From Arsukibacterium ikkense (GTDB lineage: Bacteria; Pseudomonadota; Gammaproteobacteria; Enterobacterales; Alteromonadaceae), in NCBI RefSeq assembly GCF_000987775.1, contig NZ_LAHO01000009.1:62001-126000 (forward strand): a stretch of DNA of 64,000 nt. Reading direction: 5' to 3'. Under the pieces are notes generated by a model that worked only from the letters and a program-made list of their open reading frames with translations, ran no database searches and was not told the DNA's origin. The position numbers were made by a program, and so were the translations under genes. This document shows, one piece after another, positions 32,723 to 45,909 of this stretch. Within the stretch, counting starts at the first letter, position 1, and each line of letters starts with the position of its first letter.

Positions 32723-34009
32723 ATGACAGTTATGCTGTTTAAACGCAAATTCAAAAAACCGATTGGCTATCGGTTTTACGCTGTACTAATAGGGATAAGT
32801 ATATCTCTGTCAGCTGCTGCGGAAGAGCCCGTAGCACGCCCCCAGGCTATCAGCCTGGCAGATGCAGTAACGCTGACACTGGAAAAACACCCTAATTTGC
32901 AGGTGCTGGTATCACAACAGCGTGTTTTGCAGGGCCGAATTCAGCAAGCGGGGGTTGGCGAGCGGTCACAAATCGACTTTATGGTTGAAGATGCGCTGGG
33001 GACAGGTGAGCACAGTGGGATTAATAGAATGCAGTCCACACTGACATTTTCCTGGCTACTACAACAAGCGCAGATAGACAGCCGGGTTAGCGCGGTAAAA
33101 AGTGAAGCCGATACGCTGGCGTTGCAAAAGCACATTACAGCGCTCGATTTATCTGCGGTTGTAGCAAAACGCTTTATCGATATTCTGGTGAAACAAGAGC
33201 GTCTTAAGCTAAACCAGTTAGCCCTGCAGCAGGCAAAGGACGTGGTGGCAGCCATTTCAAAACGGGCTCAGGCCGGTAAAAGCTCAGGTGTTGAAATACA
33301 GCTAGCAAAAGCAGAGCTGATCCGCCGTGAACTGGCGGTAGAGGATGTCGAGCATGAACTCAATGCCAGCCAGTACCAGTTAGCTTCGCTTTGGGGAGCG
33401 CCTACCACTCCTTACCAGCTAACCGGCAATTTACTGAGCATACCAGCGGTACCCCCGGTTGAAGAGCAGCTGGCCCAGTTAAAACAAAACCCACGGCTGC
33501 AACAATTTGGCAGTGCTCAGCGCATTGCACAGTCGCAGATGGAGCTGGCAAGAATTGACGCTAAACCACAATGGCAGTTTACTGCCGGGATACGTCGCTA
33601 TGAAGCCAGTGATGACTTTGGTGTAGTTGCCGGTGTGTCCATTCCGTGGGGCGACAGCAACCGTAATGCCGGCACGCTGGCAGCGTTGCAAGCCCGGCAG
33701 GACGTGTTGGCCAGCGAACAAACTGCGCTGATGCAAACCTTGGATGCTCAGCTATATGTTTTGCTCCAGGAAATGGCGCATTCACAGCATGTAATTGATA
33801 CCGTGCAAACGGCGATTGTCCCCACCTTAGAACAGGCGCTGGCAGAGGCAAGTAATGCCTTTGAGCAAGGGCAACTCAGTTACAACCAATACAGCGGGGT
33901 GCGCCGGGAATTGCTCAGTGCCCAGTCCCAACTGCTGGAGGCGTTCGAGAGTCTGCATTTGCAGCACATCGAAATTCAGCGCCTTACCGGTACTTCTATT
34001 TCTCAGTGA
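32723..34009 (+). CDS. TolC-family outer-membrane channel of the metal pump (CzcC-like)
   Basis: 428 residues. A signal peptide (YAVLIGISISLSAAAEEP) is followed by two outer-membrane efflux repeats with long amphipathic helices (ISLADAVTLTLEKHPNLQVLVSQQ; EQALAEASNAFEQGQLSYNQYSGVRRELLSAQSQL), as in CzcC/CusC. It forms the outer-membrane exit duct. GGACCGGGA precedes the ATG. Operator-like copy 2 lies inside codons 11-19 of this gene. Confidence 0.88.
   Translation: MTVMLFKRKFKKPIGYRFYAVLIGISISLSAAAEEPVARPQAISLADAVTLTLEKHPNLQVLVSQQRVLQGRIQQAGVGERSQIDFMVEDALGTGEHSGINRMQSTLTFSWLLQQAQIDSRVSAVKSEADTLALQKHITALDLSAVVAKRFIDILVKQERLKLNQLALQQAKDVVAAISKRAQAGKSSGVEIQLAKAELIRRELAVEDVEHELNASQYQLASLWGAPTTPYQLTGNLLSIPAVPPVEEQLAQLKQNPRLQQFGSAQRIAQSQMELARIDAKPQWQFTAGIRRYEASDDFGVVAGVSIPWGDSNRNAGTLAALQARQDVLASEQTALMQTLDAQLYVLLQEMAHSQHVIDTVQTAIVPTLEQALAEASNAFEQGQLSYNQYSGVRRELLSAQSQLLEAFESLHLQHIEIQRLTGTSISQ
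32754..32778. promoter_or_regulatory. 25-bp near-palindrome, copy 2, inside a coding region
   Basis: AAAAACCGA, seven bases, TCGGTTTTA, near the start of the CzcC-like gene. It matches copy 1 in 22 of 25 positions including the spacer length. It encodes residues KKPIGYRF, so it may act as an intragenic operator or roadblock. Confidence 0.5.
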
Positions 34010-34017
34010 GACAAACT

Positions 34018-35268
34018 ATGAAAAATAACAGCACGTTTTCGTCAATCAGTCTGGCGCTATTACTGAATATCGGCATGGCCACCAGCGCTTTTTTACCTGC
34101 AACAATAATGGCGGCATCGGCACCTGCTGCAGAGCAAGCCGAACCAGAAAAGGGCCCACACGGAGGGCGGATGCTACGCGACAATGAGTTTGCGTTGGAG
34201 CTGGCAATTTTTGAAACCGGTGTACCGCCTGAATTTCGGGTGTGGGTTACTGATGGCGGTAAAGCAGTCGATCCGACAACAGTAGATTTGAATATCAAGT
34301 TAACCCGCCTAGGCGATGGGGTGGACGATATCAACTTTGTTGCACAGGGTGATTTACTGCGCGGCGATATGCAAATATTCGAGCCGCATTCTTTTGTAGT
34401 AACTATCACAGCTAAACAGCAGGGCAAGTCATACCGTTGGCAGTATGACAATTTTGAAGGCCGAACCACTATCGAACAGGCCGTGGCTGAGGCGATGGAC
34501 ATTCAAACCGACGTAGCAGGCCCGGCCACCTTGCACCAGACGATCCCTGCCTATGGCACGCTGGCACTGCCAGCTGGTGCAGAGCGCACTATTGCGGCCC
34601 GGTTTGATGGTGAAATTACTAAGTTGCACGTCGCGCTTGGTGACACAGTGAAAACAAGCCAAACCTTACTAACAATCGAAAGCAACGAGAGTTTGCAGCC
34701 CTATCAGGTGAAGGCTCCCTTAACAGGTGTCGTCACACAACAGTTTGCCGGTAACGGAGAGCAAACCGCTGGTCGTGCTTTGCTGACGATTTCCGACCTC
34801 AGCCACTACGTGGCAAAGCTGGCGGTATACCCTAATGATTATCAAAAAGTCCGGCTCGGCTCCCCGGTTAACTTAAAAGTAGAAGGCTTAGACAATAAAT
34901 ACAGTGGCAGTATTGCCTTTGTAGAGCCACAGGTACGCGATGACCAGGCCCGCATTGTCTGGGTAATGCTGCCAAATAGTCAGAATGAATTTACTGCCGG
35001 CAGTTTTGTCACTGCTCAGATTGAAGTGGCCACAATAGATGTGCCTCTGGCGGTTAAACGCACCGGCCTGCAAGCGTTTCGGGATTTTACAGTGGTGTAT
35101 GCCAAAATCGGCGAGCAATACGAAGTTCGTATGCTGGAGCTGGGACGCAATGACGGCGAATGGATTGAAGTGCTCGGTGGCCTGAAACCTGGCACGGAGT
35201 ACGTTAGCCAGAACAGCTTTATCTTAAAAGCCGACATTGAAAAGTCTGGCGCCTCTCACGACCACTAG
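34018..35268 (+). CDS. Metal RND periplasmic adaptor (CzcB-like)
   Basis: 416 residues from ATG 34018 (GTGAG seven bases upstream; a GTG at 34006 opens the frame). After a signal peptide (ALLLNIGMATSAFLPATIMAA) comes an extra N-terminal domain with GPHGGRMLRDNEFALELAIFETG, typical of CzcB-type adaptors. Then the barrel-sandwich (IAARFDGEITKLHVALGDTVKTSQTLLTIES) and beta-barrel domains follow. It joins the pump to the outer-membrane channel. The start lies close to the end of the channel gene, giving one operon. Confidence 0.9.
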   Translation: MKNNSTFSSISLALLLNIGMATSAFLPATIMAASAPAAEQAEPEKGPHGGRMLRDNEFALELAIFETGVPPEFRVWVTDGGKAVDPTTVDLNIKLTRLGDGVDDINFVAQGDLLRGDMQIFEPHSFVVTITAKQQGKSYRWQYDNFEGRTTIEQAVAEAMDIQTDVAGPATLHQTIPAYGTLALPAGAERTIAARFDGEITKLHVALGDTVKTSQTLLTIESNESLQPYQVKAPLTGVVTQQFAGNGEQTAGRALLTISDLSHYVAKLAVYPNDYQKVRLGSPVNLKVEGLDNKYSGSIAFVEPQVRDDQARIVWVMLPNSQNEFTAGSFVTAQIEVATIDVPLAVKRTGLQAFRDFTVVYAKIGEQYEVRMLELGRNDGEWIEVLGGLKPGTEYVSQNSFILKADIEKSGASHDH

Positions 35269-35276
35269 GAGCGTAA

Positions 35277-39108
<3,832 letters not shown>

Positions 39109-39133
39109 TTTACTGAACAACGAAGAGAATATT

Positions 39134-39661
39134 ATGCAACATACAGTAAGCACTAAAACCTTGGTTAAAGCCAGCGTGGCGGCGGCAGTTGTCGCAATCA
39201 TTGCACTGGTAACGTTAATTCTTCCTGCCGAGTACAACATTGACCCGACAGGTATTGGCAAGCAGCTGGGCTTAACCAGTATCGCACAGGCGGCAAACGC
39301 TGAACCTGCTGCAGCGCAGACACTAGCAAAGGGCAATGATGAGTTTCAAACGATTGAAATCATAGTGCCGGCAGGTCGCGGGGTTGAGTACAAATTTGCC
39401 ATGCCACAATACGCCAAAATGACTTTCGAATGGCTGACTGATGGCGAGCCTTTGTACTACGACCTGCATGGCGAGCCAGAAGGCGATACCACCGGATACT
39501 TTGAGAGCTACACCATCGCCACCAATAGTGAGGTTAAAGGTAGTTTTACCGCGCCTTTCGCAGGCTCACACGGCTGGTACTGGAAAAACAAATCGGATAA
39601 ACCGGTTGCAGTGCAACTGATGGTAAAAGGCCAGTATGACGTCATTGGTCTGAAGCAATAA
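39134..39661 (+). CDS. Transmembrane anchor protein of metal-efflux operon
   Basis: 175 residues. One N-terminal membrane helix (LVKASVAAAVVAIIALVTLIL) and a periplasmic domain with aromatic- and acid-rich segments (MTFEWLTDGEPLYYDLHGEPEGD, GSHGWYWKNKSDKPVAVQLMVKG). Proteins of this type often accompany CzcCBA and HupE genes and are annotated only as anchor proteins. A periplasmic metal-binding or pump-stabilising role is inferred. An AAGAGAA ribosome site lies upstream. Confidence 0.65.
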   Translation: MQHTVSTKTLVKASVAAAVVAIIALVTLILPAEYNIDPTGIGKQLGLTSIAQAANAEPAAAQTLAKGNDEFQTIEIIVPAGRGVEYKFAMPQYAKMTFEWLTDGEPLYYDLHGEPEGDTTGYFESYTIATNSEVKGSFTAPFAGSHGWYWKNKSDKPVAVQLMVKGQYDVIGLKQ

Positions 39662-39688
39662 TTCAACCAACATAAATCGGAGATACAA

Positions 39689-40021
39689 ATGAAAAAATTA
39701 GTTTCAGCAGCAGCGTTGTGCTGCATGTTAATCAGCGGCGGCACAATGGCTCATGCGGACCACGGAATCATTAGTAGCCAACAGGCTGTGGCTATCGCGG
39801 TGAAGTCGGTGCAGCAGATGACGTTTAAAGATTTTGGTTTTGTTGTCGGCAAACTGGATGCGTCATGGAAAGAGCTGGAAGCAAAGCAATTCTCGGTCGT
39901 TAGCATTGAAGAGGGCTTTTACATAGTGAGTGCGGTTAATAGCAGCAAAGCTGAGCAGGTCTTTTTCAAAATCGCCAACAATGGCCAGGTATTAGATGTA
40001 AAGCCCGTTAACGATTTTTAG
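39689..40021 (+). CDS. Small periplasmic PepSY-like protein
   Basis: 110 residues with a clear signal peptide (KKLVSAAALCCMLISGGTMAHA). The mature part (ISSQQAVAIAVKSV, SVVSIEEGFYIVSAVNSSKAEQVFFKIANNGQVLDVKPV) has the helix-then-strands pattern of PepSY-like or DUF6488 proteins. It is the last gene of the metal operon, with CGGAG before the ATG. Its precise role is unknown. Confidence 0.6.
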   Translation: MKKLVSAAALCCMLISGGTMAHADHGIISSQQAVAIAVKSVQQMTFKDFGFVVGKLDASWKELEAKQFSVVSIEEGFYIVSAVNSSKAEQVFFKIANNGQVLDVKPVNDF

Positions 40022-40311
40022 TTATCCGCTAATGATAAAGGCACTGTTAGTATGCTAACAGTGCCTTGGGAAGGTTATATACCAGCGCGTCCGTGCTTGG
40101 TTGACATATTTAACTCTGAATAGCAGTTTTAAAACATTGCTCGGATACCAATGGTCATCGCTCCGCCAGGCAGAGGGGCATCCTTTTTGATAGATAAAGG
40201 AACTGTGGACAAATCCGAGGTCATTTGTCAGATTAGATTATTTAACAACCGATTTAGATGTACTAGCTCAGCCTTGATCTGACAGATTTAGTTAAGTCTT
40301 ATACACCTAAG
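40022..40311. other. Gap after the metal operon, no gene seen
   Basis: 290 bases between the end of the metal operon and the first integrase gene, which converge. Apart from the hairpin at 40038-40067 I see nothing definite. Confidence 0.5.
40038..40067. terminator. Strong hairpin after the metal operon
   Basis: A perfect 13-bp stem AAGGCACTGTTAG / CTAACAGTGCCTT with loop TATG. No T-run follows (GGGAAGG), so termination is likely but not textbook. Confidence 0.5.
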
Positions 40312-41565
40312 CTAAACAAACCCTCGTCCTAAAAAACGTTTCTCAAATTGCCCATAGTCCCTGATATTTGCATCCCTTACTTTCTGACTTGGTTCGCGCC
40401 GCTTTAAAGAATCAGGCTCTTTTTGTTCATACACCACGCCGCTCAACTCTTGTCGGAACATGGTCGGCAATAGGTGGCTGTATGTGCGGTCAATCATCTC
40501 AATGCTGGTGCCACATTGCTTAGCCAGTGAAGCAATATCTGCTTTGTTTTTTAGGTTCCATGTTATGTATGAATGGCGCAAGGAGTAGAGTGTACGTTCT
40601 CCGTATGGACTTTTTTTCAGTTTAAGTGTTTTCAATATGTCGGAAAACTTGCGGCTCAAGGTTTTCGGTTCTGAACCGTCTGATAGTAGGAAGACAAAAT
40701 CTTCAGCTTTTCTGTTAGGAAAGCGAGCAATTAGGTCTTCTAAGTTAGCAACAAAATCGCTGCGCACTACAACTTGCCGAATCCCGGTATGTTCAGTTGT
40801 CTTACCCTTCCGCACTGCCACAGTGATTTCTGGAATGCCATTGTTTAATCTGAAACTGATGTCTTGCCACTGGACGTTTTCTATCTCTGTACCTGGACGC
40901 ATACCCGTAGCGACAACAAAGTCGATGTAGTCGTATAACAGTTCAAGCAACATCTTGCTTGTCTTGTTCTTCGTGCGTTGCATTTCATCTAAAATGTAGT
41001 CAGATATTTTCCTAAACTCTTCCCAACTAAAAGCGGCACGGCGCTCCTGTCGTTTACCTTGGGTGTCGAAAGCTGGAATATCATGTTTAGTGATTTGGCC
41101 TTGCCTTACGGCTTTATCGTAAACTTTACTCAGTACAGCGTTGTGATTTTGTATAGACGACTTGGATAGCTCGCCACCAAACTGTTGCCGACGCCAAAGT
41201 GAAAAGCTATCCATGTCAGCCTGTTTGATTTTATTAATCCTTTTTTCACCAAAGTAAGCTATGTGATAGTTATTCAGAATGCTGATATAAATCGAATTGT
41301 TTTTGGAGGATTTACCACTAGCAATGGCATCTTCAAGATCTTTAATAACGGCACAAGCAACGTCAGCAAACTTTTGACCACCAGAGCGGCGGTTGTAGTA
41401 TTCCTCGAGAGCTTTGGTTTTAGCTTTTTCAACATCTGATTCGCCGGTGGAGTAGGTGATATGCTCTTTACCTGCTTTAAAGTGGGCATACCACCGTTTG
41501 GAGTTCTTCTGTGTGAAAATATAGAGGCCATCAATTATGGTTATTTTCTGCAGATCCCCCACCAA
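40312..41565 (-). CDS. Tyrosine recombinase A of element 2
   Basis: 417 residues with an N-terminal SAM-like domain and a complete catalytic domain: Arg in TGMRPGTEIENV, SLRHSYITWNLKNKA, KQCGTSIEMIDRTYSHLLP with the nucleophile Tyr. It starts ten bases after the stop of recombinase B on the same strand, so the two form an operon. It is clearly a paralogue of B: the same spacing of motifs and similar ends (GRGFV and LRGFI). One or both would catalyse integration at the tRNA core. Confidence 0.92.
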   Translation of the reverse strand: MVGDLQKITIIDGLYIFTQKNSKRWYAHFKAGKEHITYSTGESDVEKAKTKALEEYYNRRSGGQKFADVACAVIKDLEDAIASGKSSKNNSIYISILNNYHIAYFGEKRINKIKQADMDSFSLWRRQQFGGELSKSSIQNHNAVLSKVYDKAVRQGQITKHDIPAFDTQGKRQERRAAFSWEEFRKISDYILDEMQRTKNKTSKMLLELLYDYIDFVVATGMRPGTEIENVQWQDISFRLNNGIPEITVAVRKGKTTEHTGIRQVVVRSDFVANLEDLIARFPNRKAEDFVFLLSDGSEPKTLSRKFSDILKTLKLKKSPYGERTLYSLRHSYITWNLKNKADIASLAKQCGTSIEMIDRTYSHLLPTMFRQELSGVVYEQKEPDSLKRREPSQKVRDANIRDYGQFEKRFLGRGFV

Positions 41566-41575
41566 CTACTCCTTA

Positions 41576-42853
41576 TTAAATGAATCCACGCAGCTTATAG
41601 TTGTTAGCCCAGCGAGCAATTTGATTTTGTAGCAGCTCGTCGTAGTGTACTTCTGAGAACTGCTTATTCACCAGCTTCTTGGTTTCAAGCTCCACCCCAG
41701 AGAGCTGCCGACCGAACATTCTGGGAATGACATGGCTGTAATGCTGCTCAATCATCTGGATGCCTGTGCCACATTGTCGAGCTAACACATCAATACTGAC
41801 ATTTTGAGCTATAAGCTCCCACGTTATATAGCTGTGACGCAACGAATATAAACTTCTTTCCCCCTGTTGGGAATTCTTTAGTTGAGTTAATTCAAGTGCT
41901 TTTTCGAAATGGCGTGACATTTCCTTTATAGAAGAACCATCGACTATTCTAAGCACCCGGTCGTCTTTTTTCCTGTTCGGAAAGCGTTGGCTAAGACGTT
42001 GCAGCACCTTAACTATGGCCTCCTTACAGACAATTTCTCGGGTGCCTGTGTATTTAGTGGTTTTACCCTTACGCACTGTGACATAGAAACGGCAACGGTC
42101 GGCATCGCGTTCTATGTGCATGTCCGCCCAAGTCAGGTTATCCATTTCAGAGCCAGGCCTCATGCCTGTTAGAATGGCAAAGTCCATATAATCGAGCAGC
42201 AATTCCCTTATCTGTCTGGTTTTAACTCTGCGACCTTCATGCTGCATTTCCTCAACTTTCTCTCTTACCTTGATGTACTCGTCAATGTTAAAGGCCGCAC
42301 GGCGCTGGCCTCCAGCACCATTGTTTTCGAGAGTAGGAACTTGGCTAACCAGCATCCATTTCTTTTTAACCGCATAGTCGAATACCATCTGCAACGCTGA
42401 GTTATGATTCTGGATAGTAGACTTAGCGGGAATACGTCCAAGCTGAGCAACACGCCATTGGTCAAACTCGGTGAGTTGATCATCATCAATACGGGTGACA
42501 TGGGTATTGCCAAAAAAAGGTATATGGTATTTACGCAGGGCTCCGATATAATCGTCATAGATGACTTTGCCCATACCAGCAGTTATGGCTTGCTTCATTT
42601 GCTGGATGACCTTATCAGCAGCAAAAGAGAACCTTTTGGTCTCGACTACGAAGTTATTAGTTTCGAATCGAATTTCGTACTCAATGTAGATCCGGTGAGC
42701 CTTTGCTATAGCTTCGCTGAGGTCACGGGTTTTGGTGCTGCGGGAAAAGTGTGTTTTGTTGATTTTTAAGCGGGCAATCCAATTGTAACAGTTGCTTTGC
42801 TTGTATACTTGCAAGGTTGGTGTAAGGCGATGTTTCTCAAGGACTTTTGACAT
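41576..42853 (-). CDS. Tyrosine recombinase B of element 2
   Basis: 425 residues. Catalytic marks: TGMRPGSEMDNLTW, SLRHSYITWELIAQ, RQCGTGIQMIEQHYSHVIP. The N-terminal part includes a DNA-binding KINKTHFSRSTKTRDLSEAI stretch. It is the gene nearest the right att site (110 bases away) and reads inward, as in element 1. Both catalytic sets in the pair look intact, so neither is an obvious relic. Confidence 0.92.
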   Translation of the reverse strand: MSKVLEKHRLTPTLQVYKQSNCYNWIARLKINKTHFSRSTKTRDLSEAIAKAHRIYIEYEIRFETNNFVVETKRFSFAADKVIQQMKQAITAGMGKVIYDDYIGALRKYHIPFFGNTHVTRIDDDQLTEFDQWRVAQLGRIPAKSTIQNHNSALQMVFDYAVKKKWMLVSQVPTLENNGAGGQRRAAFNIDEYIKVREKVEEMQHEGRRVKTRQIRELLLDYMDFAILTGMRPGSEMDNLTWADMHIERDADRCRFYVTVRKGKTTKYTGTREIVCKEAIVKVLQRLSQRFPNRKKDDRVLRIVDGSSIKEMSRHFEKALELTQLKNSQQGERSLYSLRHSYITWELIAQNVSIDVLARQCGTGIQMIEQHYSHVIPRMFGRQLSGVELETKKLVNKQFSEVHYDELLQNQIARWANNYKLRGFI

Positions 42854-42963
42854 AGTTGAACTCCATGAGCAGCCATCTCGTTTTGTAAAGGAATCAGAAA
42901 GGTGGCCGCAAAAATTAGACTAAGCTATTGATTTTATAGCTAGTAAAATTTACATGAAGTTCG

Positions 42964-43018
42964 TTCAAAATCCGCCGGGGGAAACTCCGTGTCGGTTCGA
43001 GTCCGACCCTAGGCACCA
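42964..43018 (+). pseudogene. Second 3' half of tRNA-Leu(CAA), right end of element 2
   Basis: TTCAAAAT core to CCA, identical to the 3' half at 20885-20939. It is the original chromosomal end displaced by element 2. The bases before the core (AGTTCG) are not tRNA sequence. Confidence 0.9.
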
Positions 43019-43163
43019 ATAACTTACCAGCGTTTTTCAAACCGCGTCGCCCATTGTGACGAAAAACCTTTGTTTAAATTTATAATTCTGCTCATTTCGA
43101 TAAATTCGACATCCAGAGCAAACATTGGTCACTTTGATCTATTCAAGATTTGACTAACTGAGT

Positions 43164-43871
43164 TCATGGCCACTGGCTTAGTATCTTGTCGTATACACCC
43201 GAGGTCTTAAGCTTCGCCAGCTCCTGGTCGAACTGTTGCTGCAAAAGCGGGTCTTTGACGATAGCGCCATAAGCTGTGGTAACAAATATCGGGTGGATAG
43301 CCAATTGCTGATTGGGGAATTGCTGCTGGATAATATAAGTTAGTAACCGCCGCTCGCCAACCACTACATCTGCTCTGTTGTTGACCAGAAGCTTTAACTG
43401 CAACTCCCGCTCTGCCATCTCTATATAGTTGGCGTTTTTAACGATACCGGCAAATTCCTCGCCCAGCACCGTGCTGGCAAACTGATAAGCGATGATTTTT
43501 TTGCCTTTCAAATCAGAGATATGCTCAAGGGTGAGATTGTTATATTTAATAGAAACGGCCACATCCTGAAACGGCAGGTAGCTAACCGTGAGATACCCAT
43601 GCTCTGGTGGAAAAGCGGCGGGGCTGGCCACATCATACTTACCTTCATTAAATTCTTTAATCAGCCGGTTATAACCCAGCAGGTGGAATTCGGTTTTATA
43701 GCCCAGGCTATTAAAAATATGGCGGATAATCTCAACGTCAATACCCGTGACGCCTTTAGTTTCGTCATAAAATGCCCACGGCGGGCCATCGTTAACGGCG
43801 ATCCTGAGTGTGCTATCGGTAGCATACAGCGTACTGGAAAACATCAGGATAAAAAGTATGACTAAGCGCAT
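43164..43871 (-). CDS. Periplasmic solute-binding protein, family 3
   Basis: 235 residues from ATG 43871, with AGGA six bases upstream; the frame opens at 43982. A signal peptide (MRLVILFILMFSSTLYA) precedes a type-II periplasmic-binding fold: LRIAVNDGPPWAFYDE, GVTGIDVEIIRHIFNSLGY, GKYDVASPA, LKGKKIIAYQFAS and RADVVVGERRLLTYI. Family members bind amino acids or act as sensory receptors. No permease or ATPase for it is adjacent, so it is an orphan, perhaps a sensory protein. It is divergent from the ABC exporter operon. Confidence 0.85.
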   Translation of the reverse strand: MRLVILFILMFSSTLYATDSTLRIAVNDGPPWAFYDETKGVTGIDVEIIRHIFNSLGYKTEFHLLGYNRLIKEFNEGKYDVASPAAFPPEHGYLTVSYLPFQDVAVSIKYNNLTLEHISDLKGKKIIAYQFASTVLGEEFAGIVKNANYIEMAERELQLKLLVNNRADVVVGERRLLTYIIQQQFPNQQLAIHPIFVTTAYGAIVKDPLLQQQFDQELAKLKTSGVYDKILSQWP

Positions 43872-44200
43872 CGTCATTCCTACAACTAACCAAGAGTGAT
43901 AACCGTTCAGGTCGTTTATCGTATAGAGATCACCAGAGTGTATGCTGAAAATGCGTTGTTGGCTAATTGCCTGTTCAGACATGGCGCAGCCTCAGCCAAG
44001 CAAAATTTTCTGCTAGTTTTAACGCGGAGCAGAAGCCAATGCCAGGCTAACATTACTTCACATTAATTTAATCCTTACCCTGGCTTGACCTAAAGTATGC
44101 TTGAGGTTTTAGCCTGCTCTGGTGCTGACATGCGGCACCCTTGTCGATTGGCGCCTGTGCCATACGACTGAAAGATAACCAACAGCTGAGAGGACCTAAT
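43872..44200. promoter_or_regulatory. Divergent promoter region with SoxR-box-like site
   Basis: 329 bases. At 44089-44106 the dyad CCTAAAGT-AT-GCTTGAGG agrees with the E. coli SoxR box (CCTCAAGTTAACTTGAGG) in 14 of 18 positions. It lies between a -35 TTGACC (44085-44090) and a weak -10 TAGCCT (44110-44115), a 19-base spacer as used by MerR-family activators. Transcription would run into the ABC exporter. No soxR gene is in the window. Confidence 0.55.
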
Positions 44201-45130
44201 GTGAGTGGTTACATTGTCGAAGTGAATAACCTGAGTAAAACCTATAAATCGGGGCATCAAGCGCTAAAGAACGTGAGTTTGCAGATAAAGCAGGGTGAGA
44301 TCCTGGCGTTGCTGGGGCCAAATGGTGCCGGTAAAACCACCTTAATCAGTATTATCTGTGGCCTGGTGAATCCAGGCCCTGGCTCGGTGCAGGTGGCAGG
44401 CTTTGATGTGGTCAAAGCCTACCGGCAAAGCCGGCAGAAAATCGGCCTGGTGCCGCAGGAGCTGGTGGTCAGTATGTTCGAGACCGTCTGGAACTCGGTG
44501 GTGTTCAGTCGTGGCATGTTCGGCAAAGCCCGTAACGATGCCTTTTTGCAGACGGCGCTGCAATCGCTGTCATTGTGGGAAAAGCGTGACAGCAAAGTAA
44601 TGGAACTGTCCGGTGGCATGAAGCGTCGTTTGCTGATTGCCAAGGCGTTGGCCCATGAACCTGAGGTGTTGTTTCTGGATGAACCCACTGCCGGGGTGGA
44701 TGTTGAATTGCGGCGTGATATGTGGCGTTTAGTGGAACAGCTGCGCCAGCAAGGCGTCACCATCATTCTGACCACTCACTACATTGAAGAAGCGGAAGCA
44801 ATTGCTGATCGGATTGGCATTATCAGCCAGGGCGAGCTGTTATTGGTTGAAGAAAAGCAGCAGTTAATGATGCGGCTGGGCCAAAAACAGCTGATCCTGC
44901 AATTGCAGCAGCCATTAGCCACCGTGCCGGCCAGTCTGGCATCCTATGCGCTGGATTTATCAGCAGATGGCTTGCTGCTGACCTACACCTATGACGGTGG
45001 CAGCGATCATAATCATGTGACGGAAATGCTCGGTGCGATTGAACAGGCCCGGTTGAAACTGAAAGATGTGCACACCAAACAGCGCTCACTGGAGCAAATT
45101 TTTGTCAGCTTACTGGAGGACGCCTCATGA
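44201..45130 (+). CDS. ABC-2 exporter ATP-binding protein
   Basis: 309 residues from GTG 44201, with GAGAGGA six bases upstream; a longer frame from 44141 has no such site. Walker [15 protein letters not shown], signature [15 protein letters not shown], Walker [13 protein letters not shown] and the switch histidine in [18 protein letters not shown] are all present. The C-terminal 80 residues are typical of drug-exporter ATPases of the DrrA/CcmA/YadG type. It energises the permease that overlaps it by four bases. Confidence 0.93.
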   Translation: MSGYIVEVNNLSKTYKSGHQALKNVSLQIKQGEILALLGPNGAGKTTLISIICGLVNPGPGSVQVAGFDVVKAYRQSRQKIGLVPQELVVSMFETVWNSVVFSRGMFGKARNDAFLQTALQSLSLWEKRDSKVMELSGGMKRRLLIAKALAHEPEVLFLDEPTAGVDVELRRDMWRLVEQLRQQGVTIILTTHYIEEAEAIADRIGIISQGELLLVEEKQQLMMRLGQKQLILQLQQPLATVPASLASYALDLSADGLLLTYTYDGGSDHNHVTEMLGAIEQARLKLKDVHTKQRSLEQIFVSLLEDAS

Positions 45131-45888
45131 ACTGGTATGCCGTAAAAGCCATTTACTTATCTGAACTGGCACGCACCTGGCGCACCCCGATGCAAAGCAT
45201 TGCTTCGCCGGTGCTGTCGACCTCGCTGTATTTTATCGTGTTTGGTGCCGCTATCGGTTCGGCCATGGTGTCGATTGACGGCATCAGCTATGGCGCTTTT
45301 ATTATTCCGGGGCTGATTATGCTGACGGTACTGACCGAGAGTACCTCAAACTCGTCGTTTGGTATTTATATGCCAAAGTGGTCGGGTTCCATTTATGAGG
45401 TATTGTCAGCGCCGGTATCTGCGGTAGAAATAGTGCTGGGCTATGTGGGGGCGGCTGCCAGCAAGTCACTTATTCTTGGCGGCATTATTCTGCTGACCGC
45501 CCGTTTTTTTGTTGATTACAGTATTTTGCATCCTGGCTGGATGCTGCTGTTCTTACTGCTGACCTGCATTACCTTCAGCCTGCTTGGTTTTATTATCGGT
45601 TTGCTGGCCGATGGCTTTGAAAAACTGCAGGTGGTGCCGCTGATGATTGTTACGCCTCTGGCCTTTTTAGGCGGCACCTTTTACTCCATCAGTATGCTGC
45701 CGGAATTCTGGCAAAAGGTAACGTTGTTTAATCCGGTAGTCTATCTGGTGAGCGGCTTTCGCTGGAGCTTTTACGGCGTGTCAGATGTTAATGTTGGTGT
45801 TAGTCTGGCGATGATCCTGTTGTTTATGTTCAGTTTCTTAGTGATCATCTACTGGATATTCAGAACCGGCTATAAGGTGAAAGTGTGA
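45127..45888 (+). CDS. ABC-2 type exporter permease
   Basis: 253 residues with six membrane helices, YadH/NodJ type. Family marks: [56 protein letters not shown] and a C-terminal [18 protein letters not shown]. The start codon overlaps the ATPase gene (ATGA), so the two are coupled. Substrate unknown; the SoxR-like promoter suggests redox-active or toxic compounds. Confidence 0.92.
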   Translation: MNWYAVKAIYLSELARTWRTPMQSIASPVLSTSLYFIVFGAAIGSAMVSIDGISYGAFIIPGLIMLTVLTESTSNSSFGIYMPKWSGSIYEVLSAPVSAVEIVLGYVGAAASKSLILGGIILLTARFFVDYSILHPGWMLLFLLLTCITFSLLGFIIGLLADGFEKLQVVPLMIVTPLAFLGGTFYSISMLPEFWQKVTLFNPVVYLVSGFRWSFYGVSDVNVGVSLAMILLFMFSFLVIIYWIFRTGYKVKV

Positions 45889-45909
45889 GAATTAACGGCA
45901 AACACTGCA

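Noticed and set aside
40038..40067. Textbook Rho-independent terminator
   Set aside because: The 13-bp stem is strong but lacks a T-run, so it is listed only as a probable terminator hairpin.
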